Source of the DNA: Janthinobacterium sp. SUN073
Lineage (GTDB): Bacteria; Pseudomonadota; Gammaproteobacteria; Burkholderiales; Burkholderiaceae_D
Assembly (NCBI RefSeq): GCF_030397665.1
Contig: NZ_JAPUBT010000003.1
Location: forward strand, 186,001 to 250,000
DNA length: 64,000 bases
Direction of reading: 5' to 3'
The stretch's first letter is position 1; every line of letters begins with the position of its first letter. Positions 16,669 through 25,228 of the stretch are shown piece after piece. Position numbers and translations under genes: made by a program. Under the pieces are notes generated by a model, which made no database searches, was not told where the DNA came from, and saw only the letters and a list, made by a program, of their open reading frames with translations.

Positions 16669-18375
16669 ATGACCATCGCCAAACGCCTGTATGCATTGAT
16701 ACTCTCCGTCATCCTGGGGCTGGCCGCCCTGACTGCCATCAGCGTGTATGAAATGGACCGTGTATACACGGCGGCCAGCTACTCCACCGTCAATACCGTT
16801 CCCAGCCTGCTGACACTGAACACCGCATTTGTATCCTTCGCGCAATTGCGCACGCAGGTATGGCAACATCTGGCCGCGAAAGACCCCGCCGTGCGCGGCC
16901 AGCTGGAAACCTCGATGCGCACCGCCCGCGTCGCCGTCGGACAGGCGCTGGACAAATATGAGAAGGAAAACCTCTCGGACGAGCAGGACCGCGCGCTGCT
17001 GGCGGCCGACCGCGCCGTGCTGGCCCGCTACGATAGCGTGCGCGAAAAAGTGCTGGCGCTGTCGAATGCGGGCGAGTTCGACGCGGCACGCGACGTGCTG
17101 ATGCAGAACCAGGCCATCATCAAGGAACTGGTCGATGCCCTCGCCGCCCACCACGGCTACAACGAAAAGCTGGGCAAGACGGGCGCGGCAGAGGGCATCG
17201 CCACCGCTGCCAGCGCGCGCTGGATTTCCATCAGCGTGGCCCTGGCCGTGATGCTGCTGGTGGCCGGCATGGGCTTGCTGCTGGCGCGCCGCATCGTCGC
17301 CTCGCTGGCCAGCGCCATCGAGGTGGCCCACACCATCGCGGGCGGCGATCTCAGCGTGCAGATCAGCGCCGCGTCGAACGACGAGGTGGGTCAGTTGATG
17401 ACAGCCCTGAGCGAGATGAGCGAGAGCCTGGTGCGCATCGTCGCCGAAGTGCGCTCCGGCACGGAGACCATCAACACGGCCTCGGGCGAGATCGCGGCAG
17501 GCAACCTGGACCTGTCGGCACGCACGGAACAGCAGGCCGGCTCGCTGGAAGAAACCGCCTCGGCCATGGAAGAGCTGACGGCCACCGTGCGGCAGAACTC
17601 GGACAATGCCCGCCAGGCCAAGCAGATGGCCGTCAGCGCCTCGGACAAGGCGGTGCGCGGCGGCGAGGTGATGGGCGACGTCATCCGCACCATGGAAGCG
17701 ATCGACAGCGCGTCCAACAAAATTGCCGACATCATCAGCGTCATCGACGGCATCGCCTTCCAGACCAATATCCTGGCCCTGAATGCGGCCGTGGAAGCGG
17801 CGCGGGCCGGGGAGCAAGGACGCGGTTTTGCCGTCGTGGCCACCGAAGTGCGCAACCTGGCGCACCGTTCGGCGGCGGCCGCCAAGGAAATCAAGGCACT
17901 CATCAGCGACTCCGTGGAGCAGGTGGAACAAGGTGGCAAGCTGGTGCAGCAAGCCGGCGCGGCCATGACGGAAGTGGTCGACACGGTACGCGGCGTGACC
18001 GACATCGTCAGCGAAATCTCGGCCGCCAGCGCAGAGCAAAGCACGGGCATCGACGAAATCAACCGCGCCATCACGCAGATGGATGAAGTCACGCAGCAGA
18101 ATGCGGCGCTGGTCGAAGAAGCGGCGGCGGCATCGCAATCGCTGCAGGAGCAGGCGAGCAATCTGGCCAGCGTGGTCGGCGCCTTCAAGCTGGCGCACGG
18201 TCAGGCCAACGCGGCGCAACACAGCACACCGGTGCGCCCAGCCCCAGTCCCAGTCCCAGCCGCCAAGCCTGCAGCGCGCAAGGCGGCACCGCTCAAGCTG
18301 GTCGCACGGCGCGACCCCGCTCCTGCCCGCGGCACGGCCAGCGCCAGTGCCGGCGGCGACTGGGAAGAATTCTGA
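16669..18375 (+). CDS. Methyl-accepting chemotaxis protein
   Basis: A 568-residue chemoreceptor. Membrane segment 1 (about 8-28) and segment 2 (about 185-205) flank a 150-residue periplasmic four-helix-bundle-type sensor domain. A HAMP domain (about 205-260) and a long methyl-accepting signalling domain follow. The conserved hairpin tip appears in full around EAARAGEQGRGFAVVATEVRNLA. After an alanine/proline linker the C-terminus ends in DWEEF, which fits the xWxxF pentapeptide that tethers CheR and CheB in high-abundance receptors. The ligand is unknown. No che genes lie nearby, but the downstream genes are all signalling proteins. Confidence 0.93.
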   Translation: MTIAKRLYALILSVILGLAALTAISVYEMDRVYTAASYSTVNTVPSLLTLNTAFVSFAQLRTQVWQHLAAKDPAVRGQLETSMRTARVAVGQALDKYEKENLSDEQDRALLAADRAVLARYDSVREKVLALSNAGEFDAARDVLMQNQAIIKELVDALAAHHGYNEKLGKTGAAEGIATAASARWISISVALAVMLLVAGMGLLLARRIVASLASAIEVAHTIAGGDLSVQISAASNDEVGQLMTALSEMSESLVRIVAEVRSGTETINTASGEIAAGNLDLSARTEQQAGSLEETASAMEELTATVRQNSDNARQAKQMAVSASDKAVRGGEVMGDVIRTMEAIDSASNKIADIISVIDGIAFQTNILALNAAVEAARAGEQGRGFAVVATEVRNLAHRSAAAAKEIKALISDSVEQVEQGGKLVQQAGAAMTEVVDTVRGVTDIVSEISAASAEQSTGIDEINRAITQMDEVTQQNAALVEEAAAASQSLQEQASNLASVVGAFKLAHGQANAAQHSTPVRPAPVPVPAAKPAARKAAPLKLVARRDPAPARGTASASAGGDWEEF

Positions 18376-18429
18376 ACCCGTCGCCATGACATCCGTTTTC
18401 AACCACTCTCACTGCATGCAGGCATTGCC

Positions 18430-19068
18430 ATGAACTCCTTCCTCGCGGTCCATCCTTACCTTCGTTGCGACGATGTCTCGCTGATGCGGCCGGCGCTGGC
18501 GCTGGCGAGCTTGCTGCTGCTGCTGGCCGCCCTGCTCTGGCGCCGCCTCCGCTGGCGCCAGGCCGGCCGCGCGCCGGCCGCCAGCGCGACAGCTGCCGAT
18601 CTGCATCAGCAGCTGCAAATGCGCAAGGCCACCGAGCCGGCCAAGGCGGCAGACACGGCACCGCCGCCACAGCCCGAGGCGCTGGACACGCCGCCGTTCG
18701 AGCTGGCCCGCCTGGACGCCATGTTCGGCTACGACCGGCGCTTGCAGGGTGAGATTCTGGCCCTGTTCGTGGCCGAGACGCGCGACCGGCTGGCCGGCAT
18801 CGCCCATGCGCTGCGCTGCGAACGCCCGGCCCCGGCAAGAGTGCTGGCACAGGAAATTGTCGACAGCAGCTACGCCATGGGCCTGCTTCCCTTGCAGGCA
18901 CTGGCGCGCCAGGCCGTGCATGCGGGCTTTTCCAACGATATCGGCGCGCTGCGCCGCCTGCATGCGGACCTGCTGATGGCGCTCGACGTGCTGTCGCAAG
19001 CGGTCACGGCCCTGCAAACGGGCGCCGCGCGGGAGGATGACTGCAGCGGCATCGGGAGCCGGCCATGA
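18430..19068 (+). CDS. Membrane-anchored degenerate Hpt-like protein
   Basis: A 212-residue protein with one membrane segment (about 19-37), a proline/alanine linker and a C-terminal helical domain (about 90-195) that looks like a histidine phosphotransfer domain. Aligned without gaps to the real Hpt protein encoded at 20725, the phosphorylatable histidine is replaced by glutamine (Q141, in AQEIVDSS) and the usual glycine is also lost. It therefore should not carry phosphate and may act as a docking or inhibitory partner. It ends in a 4-base overlap with the HDOD gene. The fold assignment is by eye. Confidence 0.6.
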   Translation: MNSFLAVHPYLRCDDVSLMRPALALASLLLLLAALLWRRLRWRQAGRAPAASATAADLHQQLQMRKATEPAKAADTAPPPQPEALDTPPFELARLDAMFGYDRRLQGEILALFVAETRDRLAGIAHALRCERPAPARVLAQEIVDSSYAMGLLPLQALARQAVHAGFSNDIGALRRLHADLLMALDVLSQAVTALQTGAAREDDCSGIGSRP

Positions 19069-19979
19069 AGGCGCACCTCGATCTGGCCAGCCTGCTCGGC
19101 GGCGCCATCCTGCCCTCGCCCGCCTGGCGGCGCCACTGGCTGGCGACCTTGTTCCAGCAACAGGTGCCGTTCGACGAGCTGGCCGAACAACTGGGCTGCG
19201 ATCCGGCCCTGACCGGCACGGTCATCGGCCTGGCGAATCGGGCCGTGCCGCCGGGTGAGCGCCAGCATGCGGCAGTCGACGCCGCGATGCTGGCCGCCAT
19301 CGGCCTGCCCGCCCTGCGCCAGGCGTTCGCCATCCCGGCCCTGCCAGCGGCCACGTGTGCGCACTTCGACGAGCAACGATTCTGGTCGCACTCGCAGGCC
19401 ATGGCCTGCGCCGCCCGCGTGGCGGGCGAAGCGCTGCAACTGGCGCCGGCCAAAGAGCTGTACACTTGCGGCTTGCTGGCCAACATCGGCCAACTGGCCC
19501 TGGCCGTGCTGCATCCGCAAGCGTATGGACAACTGCTGGGCCAGCACGGCGGCGCTGCCAGGGCGCTGCTGCTGTGCGAGGAATCGCGGCGCTTCGGCCA
19601 CCACCAACTGGCGCTGTCAGCCAGTCTCATGCGGGGCTGGGGCATGCCGGACATCCTGTGCGATGCCGTGCGATGCCATGCCGCGCCACCCGGCTTCGGG
19701 CAGGCCGGACGCATGACAGACCTGGCCTGGCTGCTGAAACTGGCCAGCGGTTTCGCCGACCTGATACTGCGCAATGGCGTGGGGCCGCGCGGGCCGGCCA
19801 CGGCCGCCGCGCGAGTACTGGGTCTGGATGTGAACCATATGGAAACGCTGTTACGCCACAGCAACGCGGAGTGGAGCGAATGGCGCGAAATCCTGGAAGC
19901 GCACGCCCATATTGCCCTTGGCCGCATGCGCAGCAGAATCGGGCCCGCCGCGCTGCAGGTTTTTAGTGAATTCATCTAA
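19065..19979 (+). CDS. HDOD domain protein
   Basis: A 304-residue cytoplasmic protein with an HDOD domain: an all-helical HD-like module without the metal-binding HD pair. The central block at about 100-215 includes FWSHSQAMACAARVAGEAL, the LYTCGLLANIGQLAL stretch and HHQLALSASLM. HDOD proteins act as signalling scaffolds or regulators of motility, cyclic-di-GMP and chemotaxis systems and are common beside response regulators. It overlaps the preceding Hpt-like gene by ATGA, so the two are likely translated together, and the response regulator gene follows 74 bases later. Confidence 0.8.
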   Translation: MKAHLDLASLLGGAILPSPAWRRHWLATLFQQQVPFDELAEQLGCDPALTGTVIGLANRAVPPGERQHAAVDAAMLAAIGLPALRQAFAIPALPAATCAHFDEQRFWSHSQAMACAARVAGEALQLAPAKELYTCGLLANIGQLALAVLHPQAYGQLLGQHGGAARALLLCEESRRFGHHQLALSASLMRGWGMPDILCDAVRCHAAPPGFGQAGRMTDLAWLLKLASGFADLILRNGVGPRGPATAAARVLGLDVNHMETLLRHSNAEWSEWREILEAHAHIALGRMRSRIGPAALQVFSEFI

Positions 19980-20053
19980 TTTGTTGAAATTGATTTTTTG
20001 AGCGTGATTGCGTATCATTCCATTCAACTTCATCCTCGACCATAAAGTCCATC

Positions 20054-20680
20054 ATGCACACTGCAGACGTATGCACTACCCAAAAGGCTGCCGAAATCCT
20101 CGGCATCTCGGTCACATCGGTGCAGCAACTGGTCGAGGCCGGCGTTATCGAAGCCTGGAAGACCAAGGGCGGCCACCGGCGCATTCCCCTCGCGGCCGTC
20201 GAGGCCTACAAGGGCAATCCCGGCCAGCAAGGCCAGGATCAGCGCGCGGCACGCGCCAGCCGCCCCGCAGCATCGGGCCGCCCGCCGTCCATCCTGGTGA
20301 TCGAAGACAATCCGATCGAACGCGCGCTGTATGAAAAACAGATCGGTTCATGGGGCTTGCAGGCAAGCTTGCGCTTTTGCGAGAACGGCTACCAGGCGCT
20401 GATGGAAATCGCCCGCGACCAGCCCGACATCCTGCTGGCCGACATCATCATGGAAGGCATCGACGGCTACGAAGTGATCCGCACCATCCTGGCCGACCCG
20501 CTGCTGGCGGACATGCATATCGCCATGCTGTCGAGCCTGACGCCAGAGGAACTGGAAGAACGCGGTGGCGTGCCGCCCGGCGTGGTGTTCTTTGCCAAGC
20601 CCGTCAATTATGACGAGCTGCGTGGCTATCTGCGCGCCTGCTGCGCCGGCCATGCGCGGCGCAACAGCCTGGCCGCCTAG
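20054..20680 (+). CDS. Response regulator with excisionase/MerR-type DNA-binding domain
   Basis: A 208-residue protein. Residues 6-55 form an excisionase/MerR-like winged helix (TTQKAAEILGISVTSVQQLVEAGVIEAWKT, then GGHRRIPLAAVEAY). A glutamine/alanine linker leads to a receiver domain (about 77-198) with the acidic pair (VIEDN), phosphoacceptor D130 (ADIIMEGIDG) and lysine K182 (FFAKPVN). The DNA-binding domain at the N-terminus of a receiver protein is unusual: most regulators have it at the C-terminus. Hpt and hybrid kinase genes directly follow, so phosphate probably arrives by a phosphorelay. Its targets are unknown. Confidence 0.82.
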   Translation: MHTADVCTTQKAAEILGISVTSVQQLVEAGVIEAWKTKGGHRRIPLAAVEAYKGNPGQQGQDQRAARASRPAASGRPPSILVIEDNPIERALYEKQIGSWGLQASLRFCENGYQALMEIARDQPDILLADIIMEGIDGYEVIRTILADPLLADMHIAMLSSLTPEELEERGGVPPGVVFFAKPVNYDELRGYLRACCAGHARRNSLAA

Positions 20681-20724
20681 CGCGCCAGCGCTTTTCCCGC
20701 TCTTCCCTCGTTCCGGAGCCCCCC

Positions 20725-21087
20725 ATGCAAGCCTATCGCCACATCGATCCAGCCGTGCTGTTCCAGGCCACCGGCCACGACCTGGAGATGTTCCGCGCCC
20801 TCTCGCAGACCTATCTCGACACGGCGCCGGCCATGTTTGCGCGCGTCGAGCAAGCCGTGCGCGGCGGCGCGGCGCCAGCCATCGTGCATAGCTGCCATAC
20901 CTTGCGCGGCACCGTGGCCCTGCTGGGCGCCAGTGCCCTGGTGGCGCGCCTGGCGCAACTGGAGCAGCTGGTGCGCCACCAGGGCGTGGCGGCACCGGGC
21001 TGGCTGGAGGAAACGGCAGCGCTGGTCGGCGCAGTGGAGCAGGAGGTCGGCCGCAGCATGCGCGAGTACACGGGCGCGCAGGCATGA
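20725..21087 (+). CDS. Histidine phosphotransfer (Hpt) protein
   Basis: A 120-residue single-domain Hpt protein. H58 in CHTLRGTVALLGA is the expected phosphorylated histidine, in the standard HxLKG setting, with helices before and after it that would form the four-helix bundle. It has a good ribosome binding site (CGGAG). Its stop overlaps the start of the hybrid kinase gene by ATGA, so the two proteins are probably made in step. It should shuttle phosphate between the receiver of that kinase and the regulator encoded at 20054. Confidence 0.88.
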   Translation: MQAYRHIDPAVLFQATGHDLEMFRALSQTYLDTAPAMFARVEQAVRGGAAPAIVHSCHTLRGTVALLGASALVARLAQLEQLVRHQGVAAPGWLEETAALVGAVEQEVGRSMREYTGAQA

Positions 21088-23297
21088 ACGCCCGCCAGGC
21101 CGTCTTGCGCCTGGCGCACCGCTATCGCCCGCGCACCACGGCAGCCGTGGTGGGCTTGGTGCTGGTATGCCTGCTGGCGCTGCGCATCGTCGTTTCCGGC
21201 GTGCTGCTACACCGCGAAGCCGTCGATGACTGGCAACAGGATCTGTCCAACCTGTCGCTGCTGCTGGCGGAAAACACGGCGCAAAGCATGACGGCGGCCC
21301 GCCTGGTGCTCGACAGCGTCAGCAACGACATCCAGGCCGCCGCCCCCGCGGATGCGCGCGCGCTGGCCGCCGCCGTTGGCACCCCGGCCATGCACCAGAT
21401 GCTGCGGCACAAGATCGGCGGCGTGCCGCAAGTGGACGTGGTGTCCATCGTCGGCAGCGATGCCAGCGTGCTGGTCTTCAGCCGCGCCTATCCCGCGCCG
21501 CCCATCCGCCTCGACGAGCGCGATTACTTCGAGTATCACCGGCGCCACCCGGACGGCGGCATGCATGTCAGCGCGCCCGTGCAAAACAAGGGCAATGGCG
21601 CCTGGACCTTCTATATCAGCCGGCGCATCAGCAGCCCGGACGGCCACTTCCTGGGCGTGGTGCTGGTGGGCCTGTCGTGCGACTTCTTCAGTAAATTCTT
21701 CCAGAACACCAGCATCGGCGAACATGCGGCCTTTTCCCTGTACCGCAGCGACTACACGCTGCTGGCCCGCTGGCCGGCCGTGCCCGCCATGATGGGCCAG
21801 CGCAACCTGACGGGCAGCACCTACCGTCTGCTGGAGCAGGGCAAGACGCATGGCGTGCTGCAGGTGGACTCGCCGCGCGCGGCCGAGCAGGGGCGCACGG
21901 TCGACCGCCTGGCCGGCGTACGGCTGGTGCGCGACTATCCGCTGGCCATCAATGTGACCATTACGGACGACGTCTACCTGGCGACCTGGCGGCGCATGCT
22001 GCGCACCATGGGCGGCGCGGCGGTCATCAGCCTGCTGGTGCTGGCCCTGGCCATCGCGCTGATCCTGGCCCTGCTGCGGCGCCAGGAGCGCGACGCGGCC
22101 ATGGCGCTGGCGCTGCAAGCGCGCGCGGAAGCGGCGAATGCCGCCAAGTCGCGCTTCCTGGCCATCATGAGCCACGAGATCCGCACGCCCATGGCCGGCA
22201 TCGCCGGCATGGCCGAACTGCTGCAGGAAACCAAACTCGACGCGTCACAGCAGCAATATGCGCAGCGTATCGGCGATGGCGTGCAGCACCTGATGCGCAT
22301 CCTGAACGACATCCTCGACCTGTCCAAGGTCGAGGCAGGCCAGATGAACATCGAACTGCGCGACTTCGACCCGCGCCTGCTGCTCGACGATGTGCTGGCC
22401 CTGCACCGCCCGCACGCCGAGCGGAAGAAGCTGCACCTTGCCAGCGACGTCGGCAACAGCGTGCCGCAGCGGCTGTGCTCGGACCGCACGCGCATCGCGC
22501 AAATCCTCGGCAACCTGCTCAGCAATGCCATCAAGTTTACGCCCTCCGGCAGCGTGACCGTGCGCCTGCACCTGGAAGCGGCCACGCCGGACGGCGCCAG
22601 CGCCTGCCTCGTCGCCAGCGTCCACGACCAGGGCATCGGCATGAGCCAGCAGCAGCTGAGCCGCATCTTCGAGCCGTTTTGCCAGGCCGACGACAGCATC
22701 AGCGGCGTGTATGGCGGCACGGGACTGGGCCTGAGCATCTGCAAGCACCTGGTAGCGCTGCTGGGCGGCGAGATTTTCTGCAACAGCGAGCCCGGCGCCG
22801 GCTCCCGCTTCACCGTACGCATTCCCTGCCAGGAGGCCCAGGCGCCAGGCGCCTGCACGCCGGAGCCAGAGGCGACGCCAGCGCCGCCCGTCGAAGCCAC
22901 TCCCGCATCGGCATCCGTGCCGGGCGCGCGCATCCTGCTGGTCGAGGATACGGCGCTGAACCGCCAACTGGTGTGCCTGCAGCTATCCGGCCGCGGCTAC
23001 CACATCGACACGGCGGAGAACGGCGCACTGGGCCTGCAGGCACTGGCCGCGCAGCAGTACGACCTGGTCCTGATGGACTGCATGATGCCCGTCATGGATG
23101 GCTACCAGGCTTGCCAGGCCCTGCGTGCCCGCGAAGCGGCCAGCGGTGCGCCGCACCTGCCCGTCATCGCCCTGACGGCCGGCGTGACCGAGGACGACCG
23201 GCAGCGCTGCGTGGCGGCCGGCATGGACGACTATCTGTCCAAACCCTTTACGGCCGCCCAGCTGCGCGCAATGGTGGAGCGCTGGCTGACGCGCTAG
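21084..23297 (+). CDS. Hybrid sensor histidine kinase, Cache type
   Basis: A 737-residue inner-membrane hybrid kinase. Two membrane segments (about 15-38 and 311-333) enclose a double-Cache-type periplasmic sensor domain (with DERDYFEYHR, typical of this group). A HisKA domain follows with H364 (MSHEIRTP), then an ATPase domain (N box NLLSNAIKF, G boxes DQGIGMS and GGTGLGLSI). After a proline/alanine linker comes a receiver with D665 (LMDCMMPVMDG) and a conserved lysine in LSKPF. It lacks its own Hpt domain, which the overlapping gene upstream supplies. The small-molecule ligand is unknown. Confidence 0.92.
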   Translation: MNARQAVLRLAHRYRPRTTAAVVGLVLVCLLALRIVVSGVLLHREAVDDWQQDLSNLSLLLAENTAQSMTAARLVLDSVSNDIQAAAPADARALAAAVGTPAMHQMLRHKIGGVPQVDVVSIVGSDASVLVFSRAYPAPPIRLDERDYFEYHRRHPDGGMHVSAPVQNKGNGAWTFYISRRISSPDGHFLGVVLVGLSCDFFSKFFQNTSIGEHAAFSLYRSDYTLLARWPAVPAMMGQRNLTGSTYRLLEQGKTHGVLQVDSPRAAEQGRTVDRLAGVRLVRDYPLAINVTITDDVYLATWRRMLRTMGGAAVISLLVLALAIALILALLRRQERDAAMALALQARAEAANAAKSRFLAIMSHEIRTPMAGIAGMAELLQETKLDASQQQYAQRIGDGVQHLMRILNDILDLSKVEAGQMNIELRDFDPRLLLDDVLALHRPHAERKKLHLASDVGNSVPQRLCSDRTRIAQILGNLLSNAIKFTPSGSVTVRLHLEAATPDGASACLVASVHDQGIGMSQQQLSRIFEPFCQADDSISGVYGGTGLGLSICKHLVALLGGEIFCNSEPGAGSRFTVRIPCQEAQAPGACTPEPEATPAPPVEATPASASVPGARILLVEDTALNRQLVCLQLSGRGYHIDTAENGALGLQALAAQQYDLVLMDCMMPVMDGYQACQALRAREAASGAPHLPVIALTAGVTEDDRQRCVAAGMDDYLSKPFTAAQLRAMVERWLTR

Positions 23298-23352
23298 CCG
23301 GCAATGCACACCTACCGGCCGGCGCTGAATACAACACTTCCGCATAAAAATC

Positions 23353-23389
23353 ATTTTATTCGATAAAATCAATTATATTCGCTATAATT
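23353..23389 (+). promoter_or_regulatory. Two tandem AT palindromes with a perfect -10 hexamer
   Basis: ATTTTAT-TCG-ATAAAAT (23353-23369) and AATTATA-TTCGC-TATAATT (23371-23389) are two perfect inverted repeats one base apart. The second contains TATAAT (23383-23388), a consensus -10 element placed 82 bases before the kinase start at 23471. No good -35 is visible, which would fit an activator-dependent or repressed promoter. The flanking DNA is GC-rich, so the AT-rich block stands out. Confidence 0.45.
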
Positions 23390-23470
23390 GACAAATCAAC
23401 GCGCCAGTGACGCCGGACTTCCGCGCATAACGGAAAACCTGGCAAACCTGGCAGACCTTGCGGAGGCAGC

Positions 23471-25180
23471 ATGCGGCAGTACAGATACTGGAAGGCCATG
23501 GCCTGGGAGCGCTGCGATACGCGCACCCTGCTGTCGCTCTTCATGGCGGTCCTGCTGGCGGGGCTGTGGAGCATCACCATGCTGCAATTGCAGCGCGCGC
23601 ACGACGCCGCCATCACCGATGCCGGGCGCGATGCGCGCAGCATGGCGCGCGTCTTCGACGAACACGCGATCCGCACGATCGAGGCGGCGGACCAGGCGGT
23701 CACCTACCTGCGCGGCCGCTACCAGGCGCTGGGCAGTCGCCTCGACATCGTGACGGACCTGCAGCAAGGCCTCAATCCCGGCCCCCTGTACAATCTGTTT
23801 ACCATCGTCGACGAACGGGGCGACACGGTACTGTCGAGCCACCCCTTCAAACCGACCAACCTGGCCGACCGCGAACACATCCGGATACACATGCAGCGCG
23901 ACAGCGGCGAACTGTATATCAGCAAGCCGGTGCTGGGGCGCGTGTCGAAAAAATGGTCGATCCAGATGACGCGCCGCATCAACCATGCCGATGGCCGCTT
24001 CAAGGGCGTGGTGGTGGTCTCGATGGACCCGTATTACTTTACGCGCCTGTACGACGAAGTCGACCTGGGCGACAACAGCTCCATCACGCTCGTCGGCAAT
24101 GACGGCGTGGTGCGCGCGCGCCGGGTCGGCGCCGTCAACACCATCGGCCAGGATCTCGGCGGCAGCAAGGTATTTACCTTAATGCAAGGTAACACGCGGG
24201 GCAGCTTCACCGAGCGCAGTCCCGTCGACGGCACCCTGCGCATTTACGCCTTCGAAAAACTGGCCAACTATCCGCTCTACATGCTGGTCGGACTGGACCG
24301 CGACACGGTATTGGCCGACTACGTCTCGCGCCGCAACCAGGCCTTGCTGATGGCCGCCGTCACGAGCGCGCTGATCGTGCTGTCCTGGGCGGCGCTGGTG
24401 CTGCTGATCGGCCGCCTGGTCCACAGCCGCGCCAGGGCCATCGCCGCCAGCGAGGCCAAGTCTCGCTTCCTGTCGAACATGTCGCATGAATTGCGCACGC
24501 CCCTCAATGGCATCCTGGGTTTCTCCGAGCTGCTGCTGGAGCGGCTGCGCGAGCCGGAACAGGCCGCCTACGCGCAAACGATACAGGACAGCGGCCGCCA
24601 GTTGCTGGCCATGGTCGAGGCGGCGATGGAACTGAGCGCGCTTGAAAACGACCAGGTGCGGCTGGAGTCCGCCGCCGTGCCGCTGGACCAGTTGCTGGCA
24701 CTGGCGCTGGCGCCGCACCGGCAGCGCGCGGCGCACAAGGGCCTGCTGCTGGCCTCGCACATCGCGCCCGCAACGCCGCCCAGCATCGATTGCGACCGCG
24801 TGCGTCTGGTGCGCGTGCTCGATATCCTGCTCGACAATGCCATCGCCTACACGTCCGCGGGGCGGGTCGATGTCCACGTCATGACGAGTGGCGCGGAGCT
24901 GCAGATCGAGGTGCGCGATACGGGCATCGGCATCGCGCAGGCGCAGCAAGCCGACATCTTCGACAAATTCTCGCAGGCGGACGACTCGCCGAGCCGCGCC
25001 CATGGCGGCGCCGGCATGGGCCTGGCCATCGCGCGCCAGCTCGTCACCTTGATGGGCGGCAGCATCGGCGTGACATCCGCGCCGGGCCACGGCGCCGCCT
25101 TCCGCCTGCGGCTGCCGCTGGGCGGCACGGCCAGCGCGATGGCGGCGGACGGCAAATTGACCACACTTTCGCATGCATAG
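23471..25180 (+). CDS. Sensor histidine kinase, Cache type, without receiver
   Basis: A 569-residue kinase starting at an ATG preceded by GGAGG. Membrane segment 1 (about 20-38) and segment 2 (about 290-315) flank a double-Cache-type periplasmic domain (with ADREHIRIHMQRDSGELYIS). The HisKA phosphoacceptor is H339 (MSHELRTP), and the ATPase domain has DNAIAYTS as the N box plus DTGIGIA and GGAGMGLAI. There is no receiver domain, unlike its two neighbours, so its phosphate partner must be a separate protein, perhaps the regulator at 20054. An upstream AT-rich palindrome region suggests it has its own promoter. Confidence 0.9.
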   Translation: MRQYRYWKAMAWERCDTRTLLSLFMAVLLAGLWSITMLQLQRAHDAAITDAGRDARSMARVFDEHAIRTIEAADQAVTYLRGRYQALGSRLDIVTDLQQGLNPGPLYNLFTIVDERGDTVLSSHPFKPTNLADREHIRIHMQRDSGELYISKPVLGRVSKKWSIQMTRRINHADGRFKGVVVVSMDPYYFTRLYDEVDLGDNSSITLVGNDGVVRARRVGAVNTIGQDLGGSKVFTLMQGNTRGSFTERSPVDGTLRIYAFEKLANYPLYMLVGLDRDTVLADYVSRRNQALLMAAVTSALIVLSWAALVLLIGRLVHSRARAIAASEAKSRFLSNMSHELRTPLNGILGFSELLLERLREPEQAAYAQTIQDSGRQLLAMVEAAMELSALENDQVRLESAAVPLDQLLALALAPHRQRAAHKGLLLASHIAPATPPSIDCDRVRLVRVLDILLDNAIAYTSAGRVDVHVMTSGAELQIEVRDTGIGIAQAQQADIFDKFSQADDSPSRAHGGAGMGLAIARQLVTLMGGSIGVTSAPGHGAAFRLRLPLGGTASAMAADGKLTTLSHA

Positions 25181-25228
25181 TCATACGCAAAAGTTGTCCT
25201 GCATCCATATCGGGTATAGCATCGCCCC

